From positions 1 to 48,256 of the forward strand of contig JAAZBU010000018.1 in assembly GCA_012513645.1 (NCBI GenBank): a DNA stretch of 48,256 nucleotides, read 5' to 3'. Below are positions 40,389 through 48,219 of the stretch, piece after piece. The translations under genes and the position numbers were made by a program. The notes below the pieces were generated by a model. That model was not told where the DNA came from, did no database searches, and saw only the letters and a program-made list of their open reading frames with translations. Position 1 is the stretch's first letter, and each line of letters opens with the position of its first letter. This stretch comes from Clostridiales bacterium (GTDB lineage: Bacteria; Bacillota; Clostridia; Christensenellales; Aristaeellaceae).

Positions 40389-41117
40389 TTACCCCTGCAT
40401 CTCCGTCAGGTGCTGCCAGGTGTACTTGGGCATGTTCTGCCGCTGCAGGCGCGGGTTTTTGCGGGCCTGTATGGCCAGCGTGTCAAAGAACAGGCGCCAC
40501 AACTCCTGCGTCAGCAGTTCCTCCGGGGCGTCCTGGGGCAGCACGGCCTCCACCCGGCGGATTTCGATATGCCCGGCCTGCGCCAGGCCGGCCAGGTGCC
40601 GGCCCTCATCATAGACTACCAACCGTTCCTTGGGAAAGCGGGCGGAAAAGTGGGGCATCAGCAGGCCCAGCACATTGTTGCGCGGGCGGAAGACGGCCAG
40701 CATGCTGCCATCCGTCATCTGCCGGAAGCGCAGCAGCCCCATAAAGCGGTGCGCCTCCATGCCCACCTCCCGCTGGCAGGCCAGAAATGCCAGCACATCG
40801 TCATCCAGCGAGGCCAGCGCCTGCCGCCCCTGCACACACGCCCTATGAATGGTTTTGACGATGGCGGTGTGCCGGTCATCCCGGCGGGACAGATAGGCCA
40901 TCCGCACCATGTGCAGGAATTCCTGCCCCAGCGTTTTTTGCAGAAAAGCCCGGATGCGCTCTGCTTTTTCAGGGTCCGTTATTATCTGCCGGTCGGGCAG
41001 AAAGTTTTCCTGGCCATCCGCCGGGATGACGCAGATCAGCGCTGCCCGCTCCCGATAGGTGTCAAAGGCCACGGTCAGCAGGCCGTCAAAGGTGCCGTCA
41101 AAGCCGCAATGCATCAT
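40389..41117 (-). CDS. TIGR03915 family DNA-metabolism protein (DUF4130)
   Basis: A 242-residue protein matching the family that accompanies the TIGR03916 radical SAM protein. Typical parts are YDGTFDGLL-like CGFDGTFDGLLTVAFD at the start, FLHMVRMAYLSRRDD, and FMGLLRFRQMTDGSMLAVFRP. In other bacteria the same domain is fused to UdgX-type uracil-DNA-binding proteins, which is the reason for the DNA-repair label; its activity is not known. The start overlaps the stop of the radical SAM gene (ATGA), so translation is coupled, and both are controlled by the LexA-boxed promoter. Confidence 0.87.
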   Translation of the reverse strand: MMHCGFDGTFDGLLTVAFDTYRERAALICVIPADGQENFLPDRQIITDPEKAERIRAFLQKTLGQEFLHMVRMAYLSRRDDRHTAIVKTIHRACVQGRQALASLDDDVLAFLACQREVGMEAHRFMGLLRFRQMTDGSMLAVFRPRNNVLGLLMPHFSARFPKERLVVYDEGRHLAGLAQAGHIEIRRVEAVLPQDAPEELLTQELWRLFFDTLAIQARKNPRLQRQNMPKYTWQHLTEMQG

Positions 41118-42355
41118 ACCGCCTCCAGGAAGGACAGCTGCTCAAAGCCGCCACCGTCCTTAAACGCCAGGCAGCGGTACACCTGCTGCGGGTCATCGTG
41201 CAGGGGGTAGGGGCGCCGCCCGTCCGCCGTGAGGAAATACCGGGCGCGCGCCATCACCGCGCCGGTTTTCTTGAGGCTGTCGTAGCTCAGCCTGGCCAGG
41301 CGGCGGCCGGCCACAATGCGCCGCGCGCTGGTGACGCCGATGCCCGGTACCCGCAGCAGCAGCTCCAGCGGCGCGGTGTTGACGTCTATGGGAAACAGGT
41401 GGTAGTTGTCCACCGCCCAGGCCGCCTTGGGGTCCACCTGCAGGTCGAGCAGCGTGCGCTGGCCCAGGATCTCCTGCGCCCCAAAGCCGTAGAACCGTAG
41501 CAGCTAATCCGCCTGATACACGCGGTGCTCCCGCAGTAGCGGTGCGGCGGGAGCAATGCCGCCGGGCAGGGCAAGCGGGTTGACGGGCACATAGGCAGAG
41601 TAGTACACCCGCTTCAATTGCACCTGCCTGTATAAGCTTTCGGCCCGGGTGAGGATGTCCCGGTCGTTGCTGCGGCCCGCTCCCACAATCATCTGGGTGG
41701 ATTGCCCCGCCGGCACAAAGCGGGGTGCGGGCGTTGGGGAACGCAGGGCGGGCAGCAGCGCCATCCCCTCATCCCTGACCGACAGCATGACTGACCGGAT
41801 GCCCTGTGCCTGTTTATCGGGCGCCAGCAGGCGCAGGTCTTCCTCGGTGGCAAACTCGATGTTAGCGGATACCCGATCCACCAGGTACCCCAACCGTCGG
41901 ACCAGGTCAGGATCGGTCCCCGGGATGATCTTCATATGGATGTAGCCGTTAAAATGCTCCCGGTGGCGTAGCATCTCAGCCACCCGGATGAGCCGCTCCA
42001 TGGTGTGATCCGGGCTGACGGCCACGGCGGAGCTGAGGAAAAGCCCTTCAATGTAGTTGCGCCGGTAGAAGTCCATCGTCAGCTTGGCTACCTCCTCCGG
42101 CGTGAAGGCGGCGCGGGGGATGTCATTGCTGCGGCGGTTGATGCAGTAGGTGCAGTCGTACCGGCAGGCGTTTGTGTACAGCAGCTTGAGCAGCGATACG
42201 CACCGCCCGTCCGCCGTCCAGCTGTGGCATATGCCGCTGGCCGCAGCGCTGCCCACCGCCCCCAGCCTGCCCTTGCGCTCGCTGCCGCTGGAGGCACAGG
42301 ACACATCGTACTTGGCTGCGTCTGCCAAGATTTTCAGCTTATCGGCTACGTCCAT
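41114..42355 (-). pseudogene. Radical SAM DNA repair protein (TIGR03916) with in-frame TAG
   Basis: The two track ORFs 41504-42355 and 41114-41437 are one reading frame split by a single TAG at 41504-41506. The first 283 codons carry the radical SAM core (CRYDCTYC, C-X3-C-X2-C iron-sulfur site). After RVYQAD-stop the frame continues unbroken with LLRFYGFGAQEIL and a helix-hairpin-helix end (LLLRVPGIGVTSARRIV). In relatives I expect QADWLLRFYGF, so TGG (Trp) to TAG is the simplest reading: one base change. No frameshift is present, which means the damage is recent, a sequencing error, or tolerated by readthrough. The neighbour TIGR03915 gene is intact. Confidence 0.85.
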
Positions 42356-42371
42356 ACCATCACCTCAAATG

Positions 42372-42433
42372 AGAACAAATGTTTGCAAAACGGATGATAG
42401 CACACCGCAAGCCAAAACGCAAACATGTGTTCT
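42372..42433 (-). promoter_or_regulatory. SOS promoter with two LexA/DinR boxes
   Basis: AGAACAAATGTTTG (42372-42385) and, on the other strand, AGAACACATGTTTG (42420-42433) each match the Bacillota LexA box CGAACRNRYGTTYG with one mismatch. Between them lies a promoter on the minus strand: TTGCGT (overlapping the upstream box), 17 bases, TATCAT. The similarity of the two sites extends to 20 bases, making a near-perfect inverted repeat (42367-42386 and 42419-42438). Confidence 0.85.
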
Positions 42434-42454
42434 CATTTAGAAAACAAGACGCAC

Positions 42455-42480
42455 GCAAAAAGCCCCGCCGAAGCGGGGCC
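42455..42480 (-). terminator. Terminator of the nagA-ROK operon
   Basis: On the minus strand GCCCCGC-TTCG-GCGGGGC followed by TTTTT, 25 bases after the kinase stop. Confidence 0.92.
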
Positions 42481-42504
42481 AAATGAGCGCGTAAGATAGC
42501 GTGA

Positions 42505-43887
42505 TTAGTGGATGTCCGGCAGGCTGGCCGCGGCCACGGATTGACCGACCCGGCGGCTGTTCTCATCCGGGATGTGCAGTTGGATGGCCTTGGCCAGCTC
42601 GGGGTATTCGCGGTCCAGCACTTCCCTGGTCTTATTAAGCAGCAGGGAGCCGCCCTCGCCCGAGGTGACGCGCCCCATGATGAGCACATGCTCAATGGTG
42701 TAGAACAGGGCATAGTAGGCGATGGCGTGGCCAAAGTACACGCCGATGGTTTCATAGATCTGGCGGGCGCCCTCGTGGCCGGCCTCCATCTTGCCCTGCA
42801 CCACCTTGAGCTTTTCGGCGGGCGAGAGGGCAGGGTCCAACGCAATGCCGGCGGCAGGCGCCAGCTTAATCACCGCATCCTGAGAGAAATACTTGACGCC
42901 GCATCCATAGTCACCCGACCATTCATCCACCATGGCGTCCGTATTGGCATCCACCGGCACGAAGGCCAGCTCGTTCAGCCAGCCCATCAGGTGCATGTTG
43001 CTGTCCACATAGCCGCCGGCCTCGCTGGTGCCCATGGCAACGCCCAGCACATTGCCGGCGTCCAGGTTCATGGCACCGGCCAGCGCGGTCACGTCGCCGT
43101 CATTGGCCACCACCAGCGGGATATTGCCCAGCTCGCGGGCTACGTCCACATAGATGTTGCGCACCTTGGTCTCCACCAGCTCCTTGGGCACCTTGAGGAA
43201 CAGCGAGGCGACCCGCACCCGGTTATCAATGTACACGCCGGCACTGCTGACGCCGATGGCATCAACCCGGGGCATGTGGGCAGCCGCCGCCTTCATGGCC
43301 GACAGGATGCCCTGGCGATGGTACTCCGGATCCTCCGTGATCTTGGGAAACCAGATGACCTCTTCGGAGTATACAGCCTCGCCGTCGATGACGGCGGACA
43401 CCTTGCGGTCGCTGCCGCCGGCATCAAAGCCGATGCGGCAGCCATTCAGGTGCCGCCCGGTGGCGCTGATCTCCTCATGGGGCTGGGCGATCTGGCTCAC
43501 ATCCTCATGCCAGAGTACCTCAAAGGGCTGCTCATATACCTCCTGCATGAAGCCGACATCAAAGGCGCGCAGGCCGTCTGCCTGATAATCGGCCTGCAGG
43601 CGCTCGTACAGCGCTCGGCAGCCCGCGATATGAATCCTGTATCCGCCGCGCATCCACAGCAGGCTCTTGACGATGCGCTCCAGCAGCGCCACGGTGGCCT
43701 GCTCATCAACGCCCTCGGGCAAAATATCCGCTGACCAGGGGGAGGTGTATCCGCCGTTGCGCTCGATGGCGCATACAAAGCGGCGCGCAGCGCCATGGGC
43801 TGCGACCTGCTGCTGATAGTCCCTCCAGGCAAGCGACAGCGGGGAGAAGCCGGGATCCAGTTGGGCCTTGACGGCAAGGGTGAGCAT
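42505..43887 (-). CDS. ROK-like sugar kinase with long N-terminal extension
   Basis: A 460-residue protein. The C-terminal 290 residues are an ASKHA-fold kinase: IGFDAGGSDRKVSAV (phosphate-1 loop, about 172), DAIGVSSAGVYIDNR, VVANDGDVTALAGA (with the likely catalytic Asp) and LGVAMGTSEAGGYVD. The first 165 residues are an extra region I cannot assign (ERNGGYTSPWSADILPEG). Standard ROK kinases are near 300 residues. It follows nagA by four bases, so phosphorylation of N-acetylglucosamine or a related amino sugar is plausible; the substrate is inferred. AAAGGAG lies upstream of the ATG. Confidence 0.8.
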   Translation of the reverse strand: MLTLAVKAQLDPGFSPLSLAWRDYQQQVAAHGAARRFVCAIERNGGYTSPWSADILPEGVDEQATVALLERIVKSLLWMRGGYRIHIAGCRALYERLQADYQADGLRAFDVGFMQEVYEQPFEVLWHEDVSQIAQPHEEISATGRHLNGCRIGFDAGGSDRKVSAVIDGEAVYSEEVIWFPKITEDPEYHRQGILSAMKAAAAHMPRVDAIGVSSAGVYIDNRVRVASLFLKVPKELVETKVRNIYVDVARELGNIPLVVANDGDVTALAGAMNLDAGNVLGVAMGTSEAGGYVDSNMHLMGWLNELAFVPVDANTDAMVDEWSGDYGCGVKYFSQDAVIKLAPAAGIALDPALSPAEKLKVVQGKMEAGHEGARQIYETIGVYFGHAIAYYALFYTIEHVLIMGRVTSGEGGSLLLNKTREVLDREYPELAKAIQLHIPDENSRRVGQSVAAASLPDIH

Positions 43888-43891
43888 GGTG

Positions 43892-45040
43892 TCAGTTCTC
43901 CTTTGCGTATTTCCGCACGCCGCCTACATAGGTGGCGTACACTTGACAGTTCCCGTCCATCAGAACGAAGTCGGCATCCTTGCCCTCGCGGATGGAGCCC
44001 TTGCGGTCATCCGCCCCGATGGAGCGCGCCGCGCTGAGGGAAGCGGCATGCACGGCATCGCGCATCGACACGCCGCCTAGCTGGTACAGGTTGCGCACCG
44101 CATCGTTGAGATGCAGTACGCTGCCGGCGATGGTGCCATCCTGCAGGCGGCTTTCAATGCCCTTGACGTAGATGGGCTGGCCGCCCAGTGTATACTCGCC
44201 GTCGGGCAGGCCGCCGGCGCGCGTGCAGTCGGTCACCAGCACCAGCCGGTCGCCCTTGGCCACGTGCAGCAGGCTGAACAGGCCGCTGTGCACATGGAAG
44301 GCATCGGCAATCAGCTCGGCATATACATCGGTGGTCAGCGCGGCGCCTACGATGCCCGGCTCGCGGTGGTTGAGCCCGGTCATGGCGTTGAACAGGTGGG
44401 TGATATGGGAGGCGCCGGCACGGATGGCCTCCAGCGCCTGGTCGTAGCTGGCGCTGCTGTGGCCGATGGACACCACGATGTCGCTGCTGCCGGTGACCTG
44501 CTTGATGAAGTCAATGCCGCCGGGCATCTCGGGGGCCATGGTGACGATGCGCACGATATCCCTGTGGGCCAGCAGGCGGTCGGCCTGGGGCGGCAGGATG
44601 TGATCGGCGGACTGGGCGCCCTTGCGCTGGGGGTTGATGAAAGGCCCCTCCGCGTGGCAGCCCAGGATCTCCGCGCCGTCAAAATCTTCTGTCCGACTGA
44701 AGGGCATCAGCCTGCGCACCACGGCAAAGGCATTCTCCAGCTCCGCCCAGTCGACCGTCATGGTGGTGGGCAGGAAGGAGGTAACCCCGTTGGCTAAAAT
44801 GCCCCGGGCGATGGTGCGTATGCCCTCCTCGCTGCCGTCGGAGGTGTCCTCGCCCAGGTAGCCGTGGATATGAACATCCACCAGGCCGGGGGCGACATAG
44901 TGGCCCCGGGCATCAATGATCTCCTCATCGGTCAGGGCGTCCGCATCGACAATGCCGCGAAAGCGGTCGTCAAACAGCAGGGCCTTGCCGGTTACATCCC
45001 CCTGTTCGGTCAGAATGATTCCGTTGACGATCGCCTTCAT
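43892..45040 (-). CDS. nagA: N-acetylglucosamine-6-phosphate deacetylase
   Basis: A 382-residue amidohydrolase-fold enzyme that removes acetate from GlcNAc-6-phosphate. Metal and active-site residues are visible: VDVHIHGYLG (HxH), GCHAEGPFINPQRKGAQ, SIGHSSA, HLFNAMTGLNHREPG and the catalytic Asp in LVTDCTRAGG. ATG 45040 with AAGGGAG upstream is the start; the track adds 23 codons across the promoter region. First gene of a two-gene operon with the ROK-like kinase. nagB is not in the window. Confidence 0.95.
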   Translation of the reverse strand: MKAIVNGIILTEQGDVTGKALLFDDRFRGIVDADALTDEEIIDARGHYVAPGLVDVHIHGYLGEDTSDGSEEGIRTIARGILANGVTSFLPTTMTVDWAELENAFAVVRRLMPFSRTEDFDGAEILGCHAEGPFINPQRKGAQSADHILPPQADRLLAHRDIVRIVTMAPEMPGGIDFIKQVTGSSDIVVSIGHSSASYDQALEAIRAGASHITHLFNAMTGLNHREPGIVGAALTTDVYAELIADAFHVHSGLFSLLHVAKGDRLVLVTDCTRAGGLPDGEYTLGGQPIYVKGIESRLQDGTIAGSVLHLNDAVRNLYQLGGVSMRDAVHAASLSAARSIGADDRKGSIREGKDADFVLMDGNCQVYATYVGGVRKYAKEN

Positions 45041-45080
45041 CTTCGTTTCTCCCTTCGCGCCAAGGCATTTTTCAAACCAG

Positions 45081-45109
45081 ATTATACCCTTTGTAGGATG
45101 AATTGGCAA
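45081..45109 (-). promoter_or_regulatory. nagA promoter
   Basis: TTGCCA, 17 bases, TATAAT on the minus strand, about 41 bases before the nagA start. Confidence 0.75.
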
Positions 45110-45144
45110 CCGCGATGATTAAGGAATTAGCAAGACTTCGGGCT

Positions 45145-45173
45145 TTCGTTTTCGCATCAAACTGTGCTATAAT
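45145..45173 (+). promoter_or_regulatory. Promoter of the PII-like/DUF1538 operon
   Basis: A TATAAT box with TGC before it (extended -10) and a weak TTCGTT 17 bases upstream. The leader to the start codon is about 95 bases long and contains the perfect hairpin CAGTTTTT-N7-AAAAACTG (45221-45243), whose role is unknown. Confidence 0.6.
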
Positions 45174-45275
45174 CATGGGGTTGAAGGGTTTGTTTCTTAC
45201 TGCCCCAGGCGCACTGTGGACAGTTTTTTTCTTACAAAAACTGCGCTGCAATCACATCATAAGGGAGGATTGCAC

Positions 45276-45941
45276 ATGACCGGGGACCTCTTATTTTTCA
45301 TCATCGTAAACCGCGGAAAGGCCGGCCAGCTGCTGCACAAGGCGCAGGAGATCGGCGCCTCCGGCGGCACCATTTTTTTAGGGGAAGGCACCATGCCTTC
45401 CCGGCTGTTTGATATCCTGGGCATCAACCAGACACAGAAAGAGGTGCTCATTACCGCCGTGCCCGATGGCGTCAGCGACAGGCTGTACGCCATGCTGCGC
45501 GATGAGTTTCAGCTGCACAAGCGCTATAAGGGCGTTGCGTTTGCTGTGCCGTACCGCCAGTGGGTGCCGGATGCGCAGCCCAATGCGGCGGCTTCGTTCA
45601 CCCATCAGGATATACCGCCCTACCTGTGCCTGCTGACGGTGCTGGAGAAGGGCAAGGCCGAGGAATGCATGGCTGTGGCGCGCGCCGCCGGGGCTCGGGG
45701 TGGCACCGTCATCCATGGACGCGGCGCCGGCGTGCCGCAGGATTTTTACTTCCCTCTGGTCATTGAGCCGCAAAAGGAGATTGTGCTGATCGTCGCCTCG
45801 CGGGAGGCGGCCTACCCGATCCGCAACGCCATCTATGCCCAGATGGGGCTGGACCAGCCCGGCGGCGGCATCATCTTCTCCCTGCCAGTGCTGAGCACCC
45901 TGGGCCTGTATGAGGAGCGCGGGAAGGAGGTCAAAGCATGA
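45276..45941 (+). CDS. Tandem PII-like signalling protein
   Basis: A 221-residue soluble protein made of two PII-like (GlnB-fold) domains, about 1-100 and 118-215. The second shows the PII-type stretch KAEECMAVARAAGARGGTVIHGRG, where classical GlnB has a similar ARGGT turn before the T-loop; the first has the weaker AQEIGASGGTIFLGEG. The T-loop tyrosine of classical GlnB is not evident. Classical PII proteins bind ATP, ADP and 2-oxoglutarate and control transporters; this one is likely an effector-binding partner of the membrane protein encoded next. ATG 45276 follows GGGAGG; the track adds 20 codons. The stop overlaps the DUF1538 start (ATGA). Confidence 0.82.
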   Translation: MTGDLLFFIIVNRGKAGQLLHKAQEIGASGGTIFLGEGTMPSRLFDILGINQTQKEVLITAVPDGVSDRLYAMLRDEFQLHKRYKGVAFAVPYRQWVPDAQPNAAASFTHQDIPPYLCLLTVLEKGKAEECMAVARAAGARGGTVIHGRGAGVPQDFYFPLVIEPQKEIVLIVASREAAYPIRNAIYAQMGLDQPGGGIIFSLPVLSTLGLYEERGKEVKA

Positions 45942-47920
45942 GCCTGCTTCGTCAGAAAATTGAGGAGGTCAGCCGCTCGCTGCTTCCTGTGATCGCGCTG
46001 GTGCTGGTACTGGCCTTCACCTTGGTCAATCCGGAAAGCGATGTCATTATCCGGTTCCTGCTTGGCAGCCTGCTGCTGCTGATTGGCCTGGGCATCTTCC
46101 TGCTTGGTGTGGACCTGGCCATGAACCCCATTGGCGAGCACATGGCCGCCGCTACAGCCACCTCCAAGACGGCCATCGGCGTGGCCGTGCTGAGCTTTTT
46201 GATGGGCTTTCTGGTTACGGTGGCAGAGCCCGATCTGCTGATCCTGGGCGAGCAGGTGGAGTCCGCCTCCGGCGGCACCATCCAGGCGCAGACCATGGTC
46301 TACATGGTGTCTGCCGGCGTTGGCGTGCTGATTATGCTGGGCACCTTCCGCCTGCTGCGCGGGCGCAGCTACCCCATGTTCATGGGGCTGGCCTATATGG
46401 GCATCTTTGTACTCAGCCTGTTTGTGTCGGAAGAATTCCTGGCCATCTCCTTTGACTCCTCCGGCGCCACCACCGGCGCATTGACCACGCCGTTCATCCT
46501 GGCCCTGTCGGCCGGCCTGTCGCGCATCAAGGGCGGCAAGACCACGGAGGAAGATGCCTTCGGCATGGTGGGCGTGATGAGCGCGGGCCCCATGTACGCC
46601 CTGATGCTGATGAGTATCATCACAGGCCAGAGCAACATCCAGGGCGAGCCCGCGCCCTTTGAGCCGGCCAGCGGCATCCTTTCGCCTTTGCTGCACCTGC
46701 TGCCTGACGAGTTGATCAAATCATTCGTAGCGCTGCTGCCGCTGTGCGCGCTGTTCTTCCTGCTCAACTTTGTCCGCTTCAAGCTGGCCCGCCGCGAGAT
46801 GAGCCGCATCCTCAAGGGCCTGCTGTACACGCTGGTTGGTCTCACCCTTTTTCTGACCGGTGTTTATGTAGGGTTTCTTGATATGGGGCAGATCCTCGGC
46901 CGAAGCATTGCAGCGAATTATTCCTGGCTATTGCCCGTTGTGGCCTTTGCGCTGGGCATGATCGTTGTGTTGGTGGAGCCGGCCGTCATCGTGCTGGGTC
47001 AGCAGATTGAGGAGGTGACTGGCGGGCGCATTCCCAACCGGATCATCAAGATCACCCTGTCCATCGGCGTGGCCTTGGCCATGACGGGCTCCATGCTGCG
47101 CATCATGATCCCCGAGGTCAAGCTGTGGTATTTCCTGCTGACCGGGTTTGCGGCGGCCATTGTCCTGTCCTTCATGTCCGATCCGGTCTTCGTGGGCATT
47201 GCCTATGACGCCGGCGGCGTTGCCTCCGGCCCTATGACGGCGACCTTTGTGCTGGCTTTTGCCCAAGGGGCAGCGGCCATGACGCCCACGGCCAATGTGC
47301 TGGTGGATGGCTTCGGCGTGATTGCCATGGTGGCCATGGCGCCGGTGCTTTCCATCATGGTGCTGGGCGCTGTGTTTAAACGCAAGGCGGCCGTTGCCCG
47401 TCTGGAGGAGAACCGCCCCGCGCAGCAGGCACCCATCCTGGCCGGCAAGGTAGAGTTTTATGACTGCGTGGTAGCCATTCTCAACCGCGGCCTGGCGGAA
47501 GAAGCCATCGAGCTTGCGCGGGGCATCGGCGCACGCGGGGCGACCATCATCCACGGCCGCGGCTCAGGCGGGCATGAGGTGCGCATGTTCAATGTAGAGC
47601 TTCAAAAGGAGAAGGAGGCCGTCATCTGGCTGGTGGATACACGCATCAGCGATCAGGTGGCCGAGTGCCTCTACCATGGGCTTGACCTGGGCGGCGAGGG
47701 CGGCGGCACGGTGTTCACGATTCCTTCCGGCGCCATGGGCCTGCATGATATCCAGGAGGACGCGGAGCAGGGCCTCAGCCGCTGTCAGGTTGAACAGGGC
47801 CTGCAGGCAGCACAACAGGGGCTGGCCGCTGGCGCTGAGACCGAGGCATCGAAAGGGGATCCATCAACGCCCAGCGCGAATATTTCTGATATGCAGACAC
47901 CCGATAACGCGGGGGAATGA
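45938..47920 (+). CDS. Duplicated DUF1538 membrane protein with PII-like C-terminal domain
   Basis: A 660-residue protein. Residues about 1-490 are two DUF1538 units with roughly twelve membrane helices. Each half repeats the same motifs: AEPDLLILGEQVE and VEPAVIVLGQQIE, then FDSSGATTGALTTPFILAL and YDAGGVASGPMTATFVLAF. This looks like an internal duplication, as in inverted- or tandem-repeat transporters. Residues about 505-610 are a PII-like domain (AEEAIELARGIGARGATIIHGRGSG) closely resembling the second domain of the upstream protein. The last 50 residues are low complexity. DUF1538 is of unknown function; transport of a small ion or molecule is inferred from topology and the PII-like partner. 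Confidence 0.85.
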   Translation: MSLLRQKIEEVSRSLLPVIALVLVLAFTLVNPESDVIIRFLLGSLLLLIGLGIFLLGVDLAMNPIGEHMAAATATSKTAIGVAVLSFLMGFLVTVAEPDLLILGEQVESASGGTIQAQTMVYMVSAGVGVLIMLGTFRLLRGRSYPMFMGLAYMGIFVLSLFVSEEFLAISFDSSGATTGALTTPFILALSAGLSRIKGGKTTEEDAFGMVGVMSAGPMYALMLMSIITGQSNIQGEPAPFEPASGILSPLLHLLPDELIKSFVALLPLCALFFLLNFVRFKLARREMSRILKGLLYTLVGLTLFLTGVYVGFLDMGQILGRSIAANYSWLLPVVAFALGMIVVLVEPAVIVLGQQIEEVTGGRIPNRIIKITLSIGVALAMTGSMLRIMIPEVKLWYFLLTGFAAAIVLSFMSDPVFVGIAYDAGGVASGPMTATFVLAFAQGAAAMTPTANVLVDGFGVIAMVAMAPVLSIMVLGAVFKRKAAVARLEENRPAQQAPILAGKVEFYDCVVAILNRGLAEEAIELARGIGARGATIIHGRGSGGHEVRMFNVELQKEKEAVIWLVDTRISDQVAECLYHGLDLGGEGGGTVFTIPSGAMGLHDIQEDAEQGLSRCQVEQGLQAAQQGLAAGAETEASKGDPSTPSANISDMQTPDNAGE

Positions 47921-48084
47921 TCAGCGACTCCTCCGCATCTCTCCGCTTGAAAATCAGGCCCTTTGTTTGTCTCGGCAGCCCGCTGAAGGATGCGGGATGC
48001 ATGGCTGTTGGGCGTATTCCACGCAGGCATTCCGCATAAAACGCAGAGATTTCCAATTAATTGCGGCAAAATGCGTTTTATCCC

Positions 48085-48113
48085 TTGACAGACCGCCTGC
48101 CATTTTATAAAAT
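48085..48113 (+). promoter_or_regulatory. tRNA cluster promoter
   Basis: TTGACA, 17 bases, TAAAAT, 27 bases before the tRNA-Gln gene. The stretch 47921-48084 shows no gene and no convincing terminator. Confidence 0.75.
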
Positions 48114-48140
48114 AGCCTTCGCAGCCTGTAAGGTTGCTGA

Positions 48141-48214
48141 TGGGGAATTGTGTAACGGCAGCACATACGACTCTGACTCGTATTGTCTAGGTTCGAATCC
48201 TAGTTCCCCAGCCA
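48141..48214 (+). tRNA. tRNA-Gln (anticodon CTG), CCA encoded
   Basis: A full cloverleaf: acceptor TGGGGAA/TTCCCCA with discriminator G and CCA, anticodon stem TACGA/TCGTA with loop CTCTGAC (anticodon CTG, reads CAG), and T arm CTAGG-TTCGAAT-CCTAG. Confidence 0.95.
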
Positions 48215-48219
48215 GGTGT

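Noticed and set aside
41504-41506. TAG read as pyrrolysine or as a reassigned sense codon
   Set aside because: TAG ends other normal genes in the window, no pyl genes are present, and the expected residue at this position is tryptophan, one base away.
42367-42438. The 20-base inverted repeat as a transposon end pair
   Set aside because: The repeats match LexA boxes and surround a promoter, and only 32 bases lie between them, so a regulatory role explains them better.
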